Shown here piece by piece: positions 43,513 to 53,896 of a stretch of DNA of 64,000 nt. The stretch is taken from positions 1 through 64,000 of the forward strand of contig NZ_JACHEF010000009.1 in NCBI RefSeq assembly GCF_014207355.1, read 5' to 3'. Position numbers and translations under genes: made by a program. The notes beneath the pieces were generated by a model. That model had not been told where the DNA came from. It did not search any database and saw nothing but the letters and a program-made list of their open reading frames with translations. Every line of letters starts with the position of its first letter. Position 1 is the stretch's first letter. The stretch is from Mesorhizobium sangaii. Lineage in GTDB: Bacteria > Pseudomonadota > Alphaproteobacteria > Rhizobiales > Rhizobiaceae.

Positions 43513-44646
43513 ATGATCGGAACACCACTTGAAGGAGTGAGAGTTCTCAGCCTCGCGGAACAGTATCCTGGTCCGTATGCAACTCTGCTGCTGGCAGACT
43601 TAGGCGCAGAGGTGACTCTCATCGAGAGGCCCAACGGTGGTGATCCCGCTCGCAAGCTCAAAAGCCTCTTTTCCTCGCTGAGCCGAAACAAGCGAAGTAT
43701 TGTCCTCGATCTCAAGTCAGCGGCCGGTCAGAACTCGTTATTCGAGTTGAGCAGAACTGCGGACGTCCTAATCGAAGGCTACAGGCCAGACGCAATGAAA
43801 AACCTCGGATTGAGCTACGCCGAGCTCAGCCCGAAGAATCGCCGTCTGATATATCTCTCATTGACCGGCTTCGGTCAAAATGGCCCTTACCGCCGGCGCC
43901 CGGTTCACGACCTCTCCTGCCAAGGCTTAGCCGGGGTTTTATTTAAGCAGGTTCGAACCGGACTCATTGAGAAACCGTTCCAATTGCCCGTCGCCGATCT
44001 CGCCTCGGGTACACTTGCGGCATTTGGTGTGGTCTCGGCTCTACTGGCGCGGGAGCGAACCGGGCACGGCTGCTACATCGATCTGGCTATGACCGATAGC
44101 CTGGTATCATGGATGACCGCGTCTCACTACGCGACCTTAAACGGAAGACCAATGGCGGAGGTGTACGAGGAGGAACCAGCTTATGGGACGTTCGTTTGTG
44201 CAGACAATAAGATGATTACGCTGAGCATCGCTAACGAAGATCACTACTGGCAGGCTTTGTGTCAAAGTACTGGTGTGGTACATCTCGCCTCGGCAAGCCA
44301 TCAGGACCGCGTGGAACACGCGGTTGACTATCGCGCGCAACTTGCCGCCGCGATCGCAAAGCAAACGCAAGCCGCGTGGGCAGATCTTTTCGACGCTGTC
44401 GAAATTCCTTGGGGGCATGTGCATGACCTAGATGATGTGGCAAGAGATCCACAGCTGCGCACACGAGACCTATTTGTCCGGCTTGGCCTCGAAAAAGGCG
44501 GTGAATGGCACGTGAACCAACCGCTACGATTCGACTGTTACAAAACCGGGATTCGGATTCCCCCCCCTCAACTCGGTGAGCACACTCAAGAAATTCTGTC
44601 CCGTTGCAAATCAAGCGCGACCGCGCTCCCTGGAGAGAGCAAATGA
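43513..44646 (+). CDS. CaiB/BaiF (class III) CoA-transferase
   Basis: 377 residues from ATG 43513, which fits the family N-terminus (PLEGVRVLSLAEQYPGPYAT); the frame is open to 43474. Motifs: LLLADLGAEVTLIERPNGGD, NKRSIVLDLKS, ADVLIEGYRPDAMKNLGL, YLSLTGFGQNGPY, and an Asp in HDLSCQGLAGV at the place of the catalytic aspartate. These enzymes move CoA between carboxylic acids. Substrate unknown. A degraded copy (62548-62945) and a more distant paralogue (63186 onward) are in the same window. Confidence 0.88.
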   Translation: MIGTPLEGVRVLSLAEQYPGPYATLLLADLGAEVTLIERPNGGDPARKLKSLFSSLSRNKRSIVLDLKSAAGQNSLFELSRTADVLIEGYRPDAMKNLGLSYAELSPKNRRLIYLSLTGFGQNGPYRRRPVHDLSCQGLAGVLFKQVRTGLIEKPFQLPVADLASGTLAAFGVVSALLARERTGHGCYIDLAMTDSLVSWMTASHYATLNGRPMAEVYEEEPAYGTFVCADNKMITLSIANEDHYWQALCQSTGVVHLASASHQDRVEHAVDYRAQLAAAIAKQTQAAWADLFDAVEIPWGHVHDLDDVARDPQLRTRDLFVRLGLEKGGEWHVNQPLRFDCYKTGIRIPPPQLGEHTQEILSRCKSSATALPGESK

Positions 44647-44717
44647 CCGCCAGAATTGATCAGTCGCAGTCTGCCTCCCCTACTCCTTCCTCTCGATAGC
44701 TTTACGATGCCTTGAGG

Positions 44718-45578
44718 ATGAGGGACGTGTCCGTATCCGCCATCGCCATAGTGCGGCTGGAAGAAAAGCACCTTGCAGCAGCTCAGGTCCTTTCCACGGC
44801 AGTGAACTGGCCGCATCGGCGACAGGACTGGAGCTTCGCTCTGAAGCTCGGCCGTGGGCTCGCGGCCATGGACCGGGACTCGTTGGTCGGCACTATCATC
44901 TGGTGGCCCTTCGGCCAGCATTATGCCAGGTTCGGTATGTTGATCGTTTCACCTTCAATGCAACGGCGCGGACTCGGCCGGTTGCTGATGGAGGCTGCCC
45001 TGCGGGATGCTGGCGACCGGACGATGCTTCTTAATGCAACTATGGAGGGCCTGCCACTCTACGAAAAGTTCGGCTACAAACCTATCGGCGCGGTACGCCA
45101 GCACCAGGCGGCAAATGCCGTGCCGGCATCCGCGCCACTGCCGGAAGGCGCCAGCTTTAAGTCCATGCAGGAAACTGACCTCGACGCTGTGATTGCGCTC
45201 GATGAGCAGGCGGCGGGTTTTCGACGCGCCGAATTGCTGAGAGCGCTGAAGAAAATCGGCGAGGGGCTTATCCTGGAGCAGGGCGGGGAGATCGCCGCAT
45301 GGTCCTTCCTCCGCCGCTTCGGCCACGGCTATGTGATCGGTCCGGTCGGCGCCGGCGGGGAAATGGCAGCACGAGCGCTGATCGCCAGATGGATCTCCGG
45401 CAACGGGTCGGAATTCCGGCGCATTGACGTCCCCCTTTCCAGCGGGCTTTCGCCATGGCTCGAGGATCAGGGCCTAGGCCGGGCAGGCGAAGTCGTTGCT
45501 ATGGCGCTCGGCGAACCACCCGTACCGTTGGCCACCGGCCCCCGTCTGTTCGCCCTCGCCAACCAAGGACTTGGCTGA
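44718..45578 (+). CDS. GNAT-family N-acetyltransferase (two-domain)
   Basis: About 286 residues. The N-terminal GNAT domain shows GMLIVSPSMQRRGLGRLLME (acetyl-CoA pyrophosphate loop QRRGLG) and LYEKFGYKPIG. A second half (about 135-275), with VIGPVGAGGEMAARALI, resembles the C-terminal acetyltransferase-like domain of related proteins. ATG 44718 is used; a TTG two codons upstream is possible. It follows the CoA-transferase by about 70 bp on the same strand. Substrate unknown. Confidence 0.82.
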   Translation: MRDVSVSAIAIVRLEEKHLAAAQVLSTAVNWPHRRQDWSFALKLGRGLAAMDRDSLVGTIIWWPFGQHYARFGMLIVSPSMQRRGLGRLLMEAALRDAGDRTMLLNATMEGLPLYEKFGYKPIGAVRQHQAANAVPASAPLPEGASFKSMQETDLDAVIALDEQAAGFRRAELLRALKKIGEGLILEQGGEIAAWSFLRRFGHGYVIGPVGAGGEMAARALIARWISGNGSEFRRIDVPLSSGLSPWLEDQGLGRAGEVVAMALGEPPVPLATGPRLFALANQGLG

Positions 45579-45839
45579 CGAAATCTCCTTCTCGCAAACA
45601 CATAAGGCAGCGGGCTCGCGATGAACGAAATTGTCCCGAGCACCCGCGTCTTAAGCAGTTCTCTGATCGAGTTCGACCGCAGCTATTTCATTCACCTTAT
45701 CATGCGGCTGTCCAGGGCATTAGCCCGGGCCTTTGGCTCCTGTGATCACCCCGTCGCCGCGCCTGCGGAACGTTTTGTCGCTGAGGCCGGTGCGCTTCGT
45801 CTGCTTGCAGGCCGGGCGCCGTTCGGACATCTACGTGAT

Positions 45840-46070
45840 CTGGTGCGCAACGTTCAAGGTTCAGGTGGACTGCGTGATCGACCTCAATGCGAGTAGCTAC
45901 TCAGTGCCCTGGCGTCTGATCGGAGAGAGCGTTCAGGTAGTTGCTTCAGGCCGGTCGCGTCATGATCCGTCATGCGGGCCGGGCGGTAGCCGATCATTCC
46001 CAATTCCAAGGCCACCGTCATCAACGCCTCTCTGCTGACTAAGGAGCGCAGTTCTTTGTGTCGTCAGGGC
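45840..46070 (+). pseudogene. IS21-family IstA transposase, C-terminal remnant
   Basis: CVIDLNASSYSVPWRLIGES and, one frame over, VMIRHAGRAVADHSQFQG match the C-terminal region of IstA (SYSVPWRLIGE...HxAGRxVA). Frameshifted and lacking the catalytic core. The 260 bp between the GNAT gene and this remnant show no gene. Confidence 0.6.
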
Positions 46071-46330
46071 TCAGCTTTTCAGTTCGTCCGACATCTCAAT
46101 AGCCTCGATTTGCCTGACAGCATCGGCAGTTCCTTTTCCCACACACTGCAAAGTGGCGCCAACCTCCCGCACTACACGGTCAACCTTGAGGCTTGCGGCA
46201 ACATGCAACTGCTGCGGAAAATCGGAGACGCGCCCCCCTCGATGCCGGCGCGCTGTGTTCCGGCCCCATGCCGCTGGTGCGGAAGCCCGTAATGAACCTG
46301 CCCAGCGCTCTGGCATGCGGTTTGTTCCCC

Positions 46331-47956
46331 TCAAGTGACCGATGAGCGAATGATCGACGACGCTTTCTCAGCTATTGCCATTGTTACGGCATACGTGTTG
46401 ACAGACGATGCTGTTGGCATGACGGATGCGTCGACAACTCGCAGTGCCCCCACTCCGTAAACCCGGAGTTTGGGATCGACAACAGCTCCTTCATCAATCC
46501 CCATTCGACAGGTGCTTGAGAAGTGAAGAGCAGATGCGCCATATTCTCGTGCATAATCTACAAGCTCCGCGTTGCTTGTTCTGAGAGGGCCCGGAAGTGT
46601 CTCGCAGACGCTAAATCGAGCGAGCTCCGGCCTCTCGAACAGTTCGCGTGCTAATCTTATACCAGAGAGGAGGACTTCACTGTCCGAATGTGCCGAGAGA
46701 TAGCCGAGAGATATTGCAGGAGGGACATTCGGGTCAGCGGAAACGATACTCACGCTTCCACTGCTTTCAGGAAATGATTGCCATAATCCGACTGTCATGC
46801 CCGGCGCCGGCTCAAGTTTGCCTAAGCCAGCGTAACTGCCTGGAGTGAAGCTCAATTGGAGGTCAGCAGCAGCGGCCACACTGTCCCGGCTTCGAGCGAA
46901 GAGAACTGCATTGCTCGCTCCTAAGGACATGAGTCCTCGCCCAAACAAGGCATATGCCAACGACTCGTGCAGGAGACGCCACCCCCGTGCCCGTTCATTG
47001 AGAGTTACGGAGCCTTTAACCCGGTGAGCGATCCGGATAAGGAAGTGGTCCTTCAAGCATTCGCCGACACCAGGAGCATTATGCACCAACGGGATACCGT
47101 AATATCCTAGAAGGTTGGAAGGCCCCACGCCGGACAACTGCAATATCTGTGGTGACTTGAAAGCTCCCGCGGCGAGGATAACCTCCCGCCTTGCCTTGAC
47201 ATGGAATAGATCTCCAGCTCGCAGGAATTCAACCCCTATGGCTCGACGATCTTCAAAGAGGACGCGCGTGCACAGCGCATTTGTGATCAGTTGAAAGTTT
47301 GAACGCGCTCTCGCTCGCTTCAGGAATGTGCGGGCAGCGCTTGCCCTAAAGCGACCTCGGCGGTTCTGCTGAAACCATCCGACACCGACATCTCGGCGGC
47401 CATTGATGTCCGCCAGCACTGGAAACCCCAGGGACTTGGCGCTCTCGATGAACGCTGAAGATAGCGGATGACGGACTGCTAAAGCCGTTACCGGCAAAGG
47501 GCCATCACTTCCCCGGCCTGCAGATTCCCCACCATCGTAGTGCTCAATCGATCGGAAGTGGGGCAACAACCCATCGTAGCTCCAACCTGTGCATCCAAGC
47601 TGAGCCCAATGATTGTACTCCTCCGGATGTCCGCGAACAAACAGCGTGCCGTTTATCGAACTGCTACCACCCAAGACCTTTCCCTGAGGTAGATCAAGGC
47701 TGCGACCATTGAGCTCAAGAGACGGTTCACTACAAAATCTCCAATTAATCGTTCTGTCGTTTTGAAGCTTGAGAAATCCCGCTGGCACGTGAATCAATGG
47801 GTTCATGTCAACTGGACCCGCTTCAAGCAGCAAAACTTTGAAGCGACCATCTTGAGACAAGCGGTCAGCAACAACGCTGCCGGCGGACCCTGCCCCAACA
47901 ATGCAGAAGTCACATTCAATGTTATAGGATGGATCCACATCATGCTTTGATCGCAA
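46331..47956 (-). CDS. GMC-family flavin oxidoreductase (choline/alcohol dehydrogenase-like)
   Basis: 541 residues with FCIVGAGSAGSVVADRLS (FAD-binding), the GMC signature GKVLGGSSSINGTLFVRGH, VILAAGAFKSPQILQLSGVG, and a C-terminus with STCRMGIDEGAVVDPKLRV and VVDASVMPTASSVNTYAVT. It starts at a TTG (47956) with AGGA upstream; GTG 47938 is the alternative. Oxidises an alcohol to an aldehyde or ketone. It follows the zinc alcohol dehydrogenase (177-bp gap) on the same strand. Confidence 0.88.
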   Translation of the reverse strand: MRSKHDVDPSYNIECDFCIVGAGSAGSVVADRLSQDGRFKVLLLEAGPVDMNPLIHVPAGFLKLQNDRTINWRFCSEPSLELNGRSLDLPQGKVLGGSSSINGTLFVRGHPEEYNHWAQLGCTGWSYDGLLPHFRSIEHYDGGESAGRGSDGPLPVTALAVRHPLSSAFIESAKSLGFPVLADINGRRDVGVGWFQQNRRGRFRASAARTFLKRARARSNFQLITNALCTRVLFEDRRAIGVEFLRAGDLFHVKARREVILAAGAFKSPQILQLSGVGPSNLLGYYGIPLVHNAPGVGECLKDHFLIRIAHRVKGSVTLNERARGWRLLHESLAYALFGRGLMSLGASNAVLFARSRDSVAAAADLQLSFTPGSYAGLGKLEPAPGMTVGLWQSFPESSGSVSIVSADPNVPPAISLGYLSAHSDSEVLLSGIRLARELFERPELARFSVCETLPGPLRTSNAELVDYAREYGASALHFSSTCRMGIDEGAVVDPKLRVYGVGALRVVDASVMPTASSVNTYAVTMAIAEKASSIIRSSVT

Positions 47957-48133
47957 TCGCTTGTCCTATCTCAGAAATTGGTGCCTCAAGTAATTGCACC
48001 GCGCGCGGGGCAGCAGCTCGGCCTGCCAACCTCCCAGACCTAAACGCCATCCTAAATGGTGGAGGGCTCTTCCAGGATGACTCTCGCCTTTGGCCTGTTG
48101 CTCCAGACGCAATGCATCATGATGAGCAATTGA

Positions 48134-49138
48134 TCATTCCATTGAGATTATCTTCTTATTTGCAGGTAGAGATCCGTACTCAGTGAATACCTCATCTATA
48201 TTGTCGAGAGGGTGGAAGCTGAGCAGGTGGTCGTGATCCAGTCCCCAGCTCCTTTTCATCAAAGCAGCCGCTTTAGCGAAGGAATCACCATGTCCATTCA
48301 GATGGACGAAATAGATGTTAGGCTGCTTCCATGGGAGCCTGTCGGGAATAGCAGGCTCATCGGAATGGTACCTACTCACGACAATCAGCCTGCCGAGCTT
48401 CGCCAACCGAGCGCACCCGTGAAGGAAGCCGTCCGAACTGCCGGTGGCTTCGAAAACTACATTGAACACACGGTCATCGGCGCTGTCCAATATCTTAATC
48501 CGGCTCGGATAAAGATCCTTCAAGGCGGCCATCTTGTGGCGATCCTTGTCATAGATCCATATTTCGCCACCCTGTGTCTCAAGTAGATTGAAGACCAGTA
48601 ACGTGCCGATACCGCCGATGCCAAGTACGAGCGTTGCCTCGTCAGCTAGCATGCATTTGGAGATGTCTGCCGCATTAATCGCAACGGATAATGGCTCAAC
48701 CAATGCGCCTAGATGGCGAGATCTGTATTCCGGAAGCTTAAGAAGGTACGAGGCTCTTATGTCAATGAATTTAGCATAGCCTCGATTTGAGTACCAATTA
48801 ACCGTCGAGCTCTCGCACAAATGACCGGCACCTATCCTGCAATAAAAGCAGGAACCGCAACGAAAATTCGGATCAATCGCTACAAAATCTTCCACCTGAT
48901 AGGGCGTGACCTGGTCTCCGACTGCGACAACGGTGCCGCAGTGCTCGTGACCGAGACTGATTGGATAGCCTTCATCGCGGTGGCCCAGATAGAACGATCT
49001 ATCTGTCCCGCAGACCCCACAGAATTCGATCCTTATTCGTACGAAATCTGGGGGAAGGTCCTCGCTCAGTGCATCGCACGTCAGGATAAAACGGCGCGGA
49101 GAAACAAGGCGAGCGACACTGTTGGATCGTGCGGGCAT
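48134..49138 (-). CDS. Zinc-dependent alcohol/polyol dehydrogenase (MDR family)
   Basis: 334 residues. Catalytic zinc ligands in FCGVCGTD and LGHEHCG, structural zinc cysteines in CGSCFYCRIGAGHLC, and the nucleotide fold in LVLGIGGIGTLLVFN followed by IYDKD at the end of the second strand, an acidic residue that favours NAD. It starts 15 nt after the aminotransferase stop, so the two are one operon. Substrate unknown. Confidence 0.88.
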   Translation of the reverse strand: MPARSNSVARLVSPRRFILTCDALSEDLPPDFVRIRIEFCGVCGTDRSFYLGHRDEGYPISLGHEHCGTVVAVGDQVTPYQVEDFVAIDPNFRCGSCFYCRIGAGHLCESSTVNWYSNRGYAKFIDIRASYLLKLPEYRSRHLGALVEPLSVAINAADISKCMLADEATLVLGIGGIGTLLVFNLLETQGGEIWIYDKDRHKMAALKDLYPSRIKILDSADDRVFNVVFEATGSSDGFLHGCARLAKLGRLIVVSRYHSDEPAIPDRLPWKQPNIYFVHLNGHGDSFAKAAALMKRSWGLDHDHLLSFHPLDNIDEVFTEYGSLPANKKIISME

Positions 49139-49153
49139 AATGCATTCCCTATG

Positions 49154-50473
49154 TTATCGTGACGAGAGGCTTTGAAGCGCATCACGCGCAGCATCGAGAG
49201 TGACTGCTATGTCGGTGGCGGAGTGCGCTGCGGACACGTACCAGAGGCCTTCTGGCGTGATCCGAACGCCTCGATCCTGCATTGCGAGGTGCCATGCGCG
49301 TTGGAGGCTAAAATCCAGACCTTCAGCTGCCGAGCGATGGTTGATGACCTGCGTTGGCGCGGCTCTGAAGGCAGTAGTGACCGCGCCTGGGCTCGCTCGA
49401 ACAAGAAGAGGTAACTCGGTTTGCCTTACCAGATCTCTGAGGCCCCGTTCGAGCAACGCTGTCTGGTGATGTATACGCTGAAGCTTTGCCCCGGAACTCG
49501 CCGCCAGAAGGGTCAGATGCCTCAACGCCCCCACGACGGCCGGTGGGTAGGCATTATAAGTTCCTGTATGCACGGTATTGGTTTCAATGAGTCGCTTCAT
49601 AACCTCCTTACGGCCAGCAAAGGCCGCGAGACAGACGCCTCCGCTTAGTGCCTTTGCAAAAGCGCTTAGATCTGCAGCGACGCCGAAGTGCTCTACAGCT
49701 CCTCCGAGCGAAATGCGAAAACCGGTTTGGACCTCGTCGAAAACCAACAGCGCGCCGTTGGCGTCGCATTGTTCGCGAAGAAATCTGAGAAACCCTTCGA
49801 ACGGTTGGATATTGCTCCAGAAGCCATTGAACATAATTGGCTCGGTAATGACCGCAGCGATTTCTCCGCGATATGTTCTAAAAGCATTTGCGACTGCTTC
49901 CGAATCATTCCACTCAACTGCCACTATATTGGATGCATCAGAGGATGGTTGGCCGAGAGACATTGGCAAGGGAAAAGATGCACCGTCGGGGTGGACGTCG
50001 ACGCCCGAAAATCCCCAGGCGATGCCATCGTACCATCCATGATAGTGACCGGCGAATCTAAGGACTTTTTCTCGACCCGTTGCCGATCGAGCTAGACGAA
50101 TACACGCATGTACTGCCTCAGAACCAGAATTGCAGAACCGAACCATCTCGGCATTGCTCACTAACGTGCAAATTAATTCTGCGAGTTCTATCTCTGCCTC
50201 TGTCTGGCCCGCAAAAAATTGCCCACTCCTGAGTTGTCGGCATACTGCATCTATGACTTCGGGCTCTCCGTGCCCAAGAATAAGCGGCCCCCTTCCCAAT
50301 ACGTAATCAATGTAGTCGTTGCCATCCACATCCCACACTCTAGAACCATCACCTCGAGCATAGTAGAGGGGGAACGGAGTCCAATTCGCTCGATTTCCAC
50401 TTGAAACACCTCCTGGGATAACAGCACGCGCTCTCCCGAGGAGAGCTTTGGACAGAGTATAAGAATTGATCAC
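49154..50473 (-). CDS. Class III aminotransferase, glutamate-1-semialdehyde aminomutase-like
   Basis: 439 residues from a GTG at 50473 with AGGAGG 5 nt upstream. VIPGGVSSGNRA, RFCNSGSEAVHACIRLAR, HYHGWYDG, VFDEVQTGFRIS and AFAKALSGGVCLAAFAG (PLP lysine) place it in the GSA-aminomutase subgroup. A second enzyme of this type is at 60.8 kb and a decayed copy of this gene at 54.1 kb. First gene of an operon with the alcohol dehydrogenase and GMC oxidoreductase: an amino-alcohol or amino-aldehyde pathway is a reasonable inference. Not heme synthesis, given this context. Confidence 0.88.
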   Translation of the reverse strand: MINSYTLSKALLGRARAVIPGGVSSGNRANWTPFPLYYARGDGSRVWDVDGNDYIDYVLGRGPLILGHGEPEVIDAVCRQLRSGQFFAGQTEAEIELAELICTLVSNAEMVRFCNSGSEAVHACIRLARSATGREKVLRFAGHYHGWYDGIAWGFSGVDVHPDGASFPLPMSLGQPSSDASNIVAVEWNDSEAVANAFRTYRGEIAAVITEPIMFNGFWSNIQPFEGFLRFLREQCDANGALLVFDEVQTGFRISLGGAVEHFGVAADLSAFAKALSGGVCLAAFAGRKEVMKRLIETNTVHTGTYNAYPPAVVGALRHLTLLAASSGAKLQRIHHQTALLERGLRDLVRQTELPLLVRASPGAVTTAFRAAPTQVINHRSAAEGLDFSLQRAWHLAMQDRGVRITPEGLWYVSAAHSATDIAVTLDAARDALQSLSSR

Positions 50474-50489
50474 TGTTGCCTCCTAATAC

Positions 50490-51224
50490 CTAATAGCTCC
50501 GGCTCAGCCGCTGCCAGGACCCGTTGAGTTTGGACGCGTGATGCCTTTGCGCGACGTGCCCAGTCTTTTCGAGGCGGAATGCAGCAATTGGCGGTTGTGT
50601 ACGTCGAGCACCCGACGAAAGGCCGCAAGCTAGCGCGAGCCGCCCGAGTCGATGGAGATCAGCATGTACGCGCCATGTACTTGCGCTGGCCCGAGGCGGT
50701 GATCGCATCCTGATTTGAAGACCGGCACCCCGTTGTCGTCCCGGTCCGTGCCAGGCCGAGAGGCGGCAAATCAGACGGGACTGGCAGATGCGCGATCTGA
50801 ACACCGGGTCGGACGCCCAGCGTTGGGCGCGCCGCCTCACCAACAGAGGCGGGCATACGGTCTTACGGTCGAGGAGGCCAAGCGGGTGGTTGTCCAGATC
50901 CGCAAACGGTGGCGCAGTGTACCGAGGCCCCTTTGCACGAAAACTGGGTCCCTGGCTCTTCACGTCCCTTTGCCGCCCCTGGCTAATGAAACGCTCCCCC
51001 AACCAGTCGTCCAACCGGTCAAACACAGTGCGTCCGCACGGGCAACAGACCCGCCCTCGCGCAAGTACCGCCGCACTGTCGTGTTGCGTGCAGCCGAACG
51101 CCTTCGCCAGGCGCTTGGCTCCCCGGCCGAGCTCATGCAGCTGCAGCCTCGCGGCCGCCTCGTTAGCCTGAAGCATCCGCATCGTCCTCGATGATGCAGG
51201 AATCGCTTTATTCCCAATCGACAT
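50490..51224 (-). pseudogene. Probable IS21-type IstA remnant, decayed
   Basis: Near the start LQLHELGRGAKRLAKAFGC and, one frame over, TTVRRYLREGG resemble the N-terminal helix-turn-helix of IstA. Further on the frame is too degraded to assign. It separates the aminotransferase operon from the amidase gene; no promoter for the operon was recognised in it. Confidence 0.45.
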
Positions 51225-51407
51225 CCATTCCTCCTTTACCGGGGGGCATTCCTCTATCGCCAGCTCACCGCCTCCGGCTTTGGGCTATGAAGCCGGCCGC
51301 AGCCGCCCGCGTATGGTGCGCAACTCCAGTTCCGAGATCGGTCGGAACAGTTTCTGAGATGCTCATGTCTTGTTGCCATTACGGCACCTACTACCAGATG
51401 GGCTTAG

Positions 51408-52811
51408 TCAGAGCCGGGGGCGCTTGTTCGCCCATGGCTGCAGCTGTTCGAATGCCGCAGAGGCCCGCAGCACGCCGAGATCGTCGAAGCGTTTGCCAAC
51501 GATTTGGAGTCCGACCGGCAGCCCCGCTGGAGTAAAGCCGCATGGTACGCTTGCGGCCGGGTTCCAGGACATGTTGAACGGGTAGGAAAACTCCGCCCAC
51601 ATAATCCAGTCCCAAGGATGCGTTGGCCAATGATCGGGCATCAGCTTGTCGGCTGGGAAAGCGGCGACTGAAGCGGACGGCGTCAATAAAAAGTCCCAGT
51701 CCCCGAACCAGCGATGGATGTTGGCAACGTATATCATCTTCCGCGCGCGCATCTCTTGATAGCGCGCGACGGAGACGTTCTGGGAATGCTTAATGCAGGC
51801 GACGAGCCCAGGGTCCATCTCTGCCTCCCATCTCGCTAGGTACTGTGTGAGGCCGGTCGTGTGGGCGGACCAGAAGAACCGGATCAGTTCCGGTCCGTCC
51901 TTCGCCCACGGGATGGGTACTTCCTCAACAATTGCTCCAAGTTCCGTAAAGCGTGCGGCGGCGGCCCTCACCAGCTCAGAGACTTCCGGATCGACGCGAG
52001 CGACACCTAGATCGGGGCTGTAGGCGATGCGCCTGCCCTTCACGCCGTCGCGCAGCCGGGCGAGATAGTTGGCAGGGCCCACCTCGAGCGACGTGTGGTC
52101 GAGGAAATGCGGACCAGCCATGACCTCGAGCATCAGTGCGCTGTCAGCGACGGTGCGTGTCATCGGCCCTTTGTGGTTCGTCATGTCACTTCCGGGCAGT
52201 GGATAATTCGGCACGCGCCCGAAGCTGGGCTTCAGTCCAAATACACCGCTGAAATGCGCGGGCATGCGGATCGATCCGGCGCTGTCACTGCCCTGGTGCA
52301 GAGGTCCATAGCCGGCCGCTGCAGCGGTGCCGGCGCCGGCCGAGGACGCGCCGGCGTTGTAGCCGAGCTTCCACGGATTGCTGGTGATGCCCGTGAGTGG
52401 GCTTCGCGAGACACCGGTCCAGCCGAACTCCGACATGGCGGTTTTGCCAATGACGATCGCGCCCTCGTCCCGCAAACGCGACACGAGCGACGCATCCTCG
52501 ATCGGCTGATCGCCGATGACGATCTTGCTGCCGTTCTGCGTCGGCATGTCCTTGGTGATTGAATCTTTGATCGTGACGGGCACGCCGTGCAACCGTCCGA
52601 TTGGTGCACCCCTCATCAGCTCAGCTTCCGCCTTTTTCGCACCATCCATCGCCCGATCCGCAGCAAGGTAGGCGAACGCGTTTAGCTTGGGCTCCAGCTC
52701 GGCAATGCGGGCCAGCAGCGCGCGCATGTACTCGACCGGCGAAATTTCTTTGGTGCGGATCAGCTGGGCGAGCTCGACGGCCGGCATAAAGCCGATGGTC
52801 TCAGGGTCCAT
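51408..52811 (-). CDS. Amidase-signature family amidase
   Basis: 467 residues. GVPVTIKDS supplies the catalytic Lys, GYNAGASSAGAGTAAAAGY the cis-Ser of the triad region, and GSDSAGSIRMPAHFSGVFGL the nucleophile Ser region. Hydrolyses amides to carboxylate and ammonia. Single gene, minus strand, ATG 52811; an A-rich, weakly placed ribosome site. Substrate (indole-acetamide, aryl amide or other) cannot be told. Confidence 0.9.
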   Translation of the reverse strand: MDPETIGFMPAVELAQLIRTKEISPVEYMRALLARIAELEPKLNAFAYLAADRAMDGAKKAEAELMRGAPIGRLHGVPVTIKDSITKDMPTQNGSKIVIGDQPIEDASLVSRLRDEGAIVIGKTAMSEFGWTGVSRSPLTGITSNPWKLGYNAGASSAGAGTAAAAGYGPLHQGSDSAGSIRMPAHFSGVFGLKPSFGRVPNYPLPGSDMTNHKGPMTRTVADSALMLEVMAGPHFLDHTSLEVGPANYLARLRDGVKGRRIAYSPDLGVARVDPEVSELVRAAAARFTELGAIVEEVPIPWAKDGPELIRFFWSAHTTGLTQYLARWEAEMDPGLVACIKHSQNVSVARYQEMRARKMIYVANIHRWFGDWDFLLTPSASVAAFPADKLMPDHWPTHPWDWIMWAEFSYPFNMSWNPAASVPCGFTPAGLPVGLQIVGKRFDDLGVLRASAAFEQLQPWANKRPRL

Positions 52812-52951
52812 TTCTCTTACCTCGCACTATGAATATCGCTAGCTCACTATATTTTTTCGATGCGGATCGAGGCCGAAAGCTGGAAAAAAGGGTTTTCCAC
52901 TCCGGGTTAAAGCGAAGTTGCGCAGCGTTGGAGGCAGTTGGTCAGCCGTGC

Positions 52952-52987
52952 AACGTCACAAAACTCCCGAACGTCACAAAACTCCCG
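52952..52987. repeat. Two tandem copies of an 18-bp unit upstream of the amidase
   Basis: AACGTCACAAAACTCCCG is present twice in direct contact. It is in the 400-bp intergenic region between the amidase and methyltransferase genes, which contains no gene. Confidence 0.6.
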
Positions 52988-53039
52988 CTTGGCGCACTCA
53001 CAAGCTGAGTTTGGACCGGAAACAGTCGATCGTGTGTTT

Positions 53040-53062
53040 TGTTATGTAAAATCTACGTAACA
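53040..53062. promoter_or_regulatory. Imperfect 23-bp palindrome, possible operator
   Basis: TGTTATGTA-aaatc-TACGTAACA has 9-bp arms with one mismatch. It is placed about 230 bp upstream of the amidase start. The binding protein is unknown; it does not fit FNR/FixK or NifA sites. Confidence 0.35.
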
Positions 53063-53215
53063 TTGTTGTTGCAACGCGGAAGCGATAGGCCATCATCGGC
53101 GGTTCGCTGCCGACGGAACGGTCCTCGCAGATGTGATGTAGGCCCACGGATATGCCGTCCTGATCTTACCCCGACTTGGCACAGCACCGGCAAAGTCGAC
53201 TTGATATGAAAACCT

Positions 53216-53896
53216 CTAAACGTCTAGCGTCCTTTTGCGTATGGAGAACATTCTGCACGCGCCGCTCACGCCAGCGTAGGTACCTGACCCAAGAAGTATC
53301 GAGGATAAATTGTTTGCGACGATAATTTCCTCCAGGAGATCATCTCGCGCGTCATTTCCTATGCCCAGGACAATGCTGCCCGATGTTTCGAGGAACTCAG
53401 GGCCCTCCGAGAGGAAGCGGCTGAGCAGTTTGTAACCTGGATCAATGGCTACTCGCTCGATTTCATTCTTATACTTGTAATCGCCCGGCGCAAAGACCGA
53501 CGGAAAATACCAATAGATAAAATCAAATCTTCTATCGGAAGGAATATTGCTGAACACGTCGCTCTCAATCACCTCCACGTTTGTTATGCCATTTCTTTCA
53601 GCATTCTCTAGCGTGTTAGCTACCGCTTTAGGATCGATGTCGCAAGAAACCAAGGATGCCGCACCTAGCTTCGCAAGGTACAGACCGGGAAGGCCAAAGC
53701 CGCATCCGATTTCTAGTACATTCTTCCCAGCGACAGCTGGAAAATTTTCGGCATACCAACGCCATCCTTGAAAATCCTGGGGTAAAAAGACCCCCCTGTT
53801 CACAACAAGTTCCAGTCCAAGTTCGTTTATATGCAAGGGAAACTTGCGCAGTTGCCCCGCTTTGAGCCTATCTATAACTTTGTTCAGATACGTCAT
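53216..53896 (-). CDS. SAM-dependent class I methyltransferase
   Basis: 226 residues. KNVLEIGCGFGLPGLYLAKLG is motif I, SCDIDPKAVANTLENA motif II, and FDFIYWYFPSVF the acidic/catalytic loop region. The sequence around motif I resembles the PrmA/ETF-beta-lysine methyltransferase branch, so a protein lysine or small-molecule N-methyltransferase is possible. A lower-GC gene standing alone on the minus strand; ATG 53896. Confidence 0.75.
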   Translation of the reverse strand: MTYLNKVIDRLKAGQLRKFPLHINELGLELVVNRGVFLPQDFQGWRWYAENFPAVAGKNVLEIGCGFGLPGLYLAKLGAASLVSCDIDPKAVANTLENAERNGITNVEVIESDVFSNIPSDRRFDFIYWYFPSVFAPGDYKYKNEIERVAIDPGYKLLSRFLSEGPEFLETSGSIVLGIGNDARDDLLEEIIVANNLSSILLGSGTYAGVSGACRMFSIRKRTLDV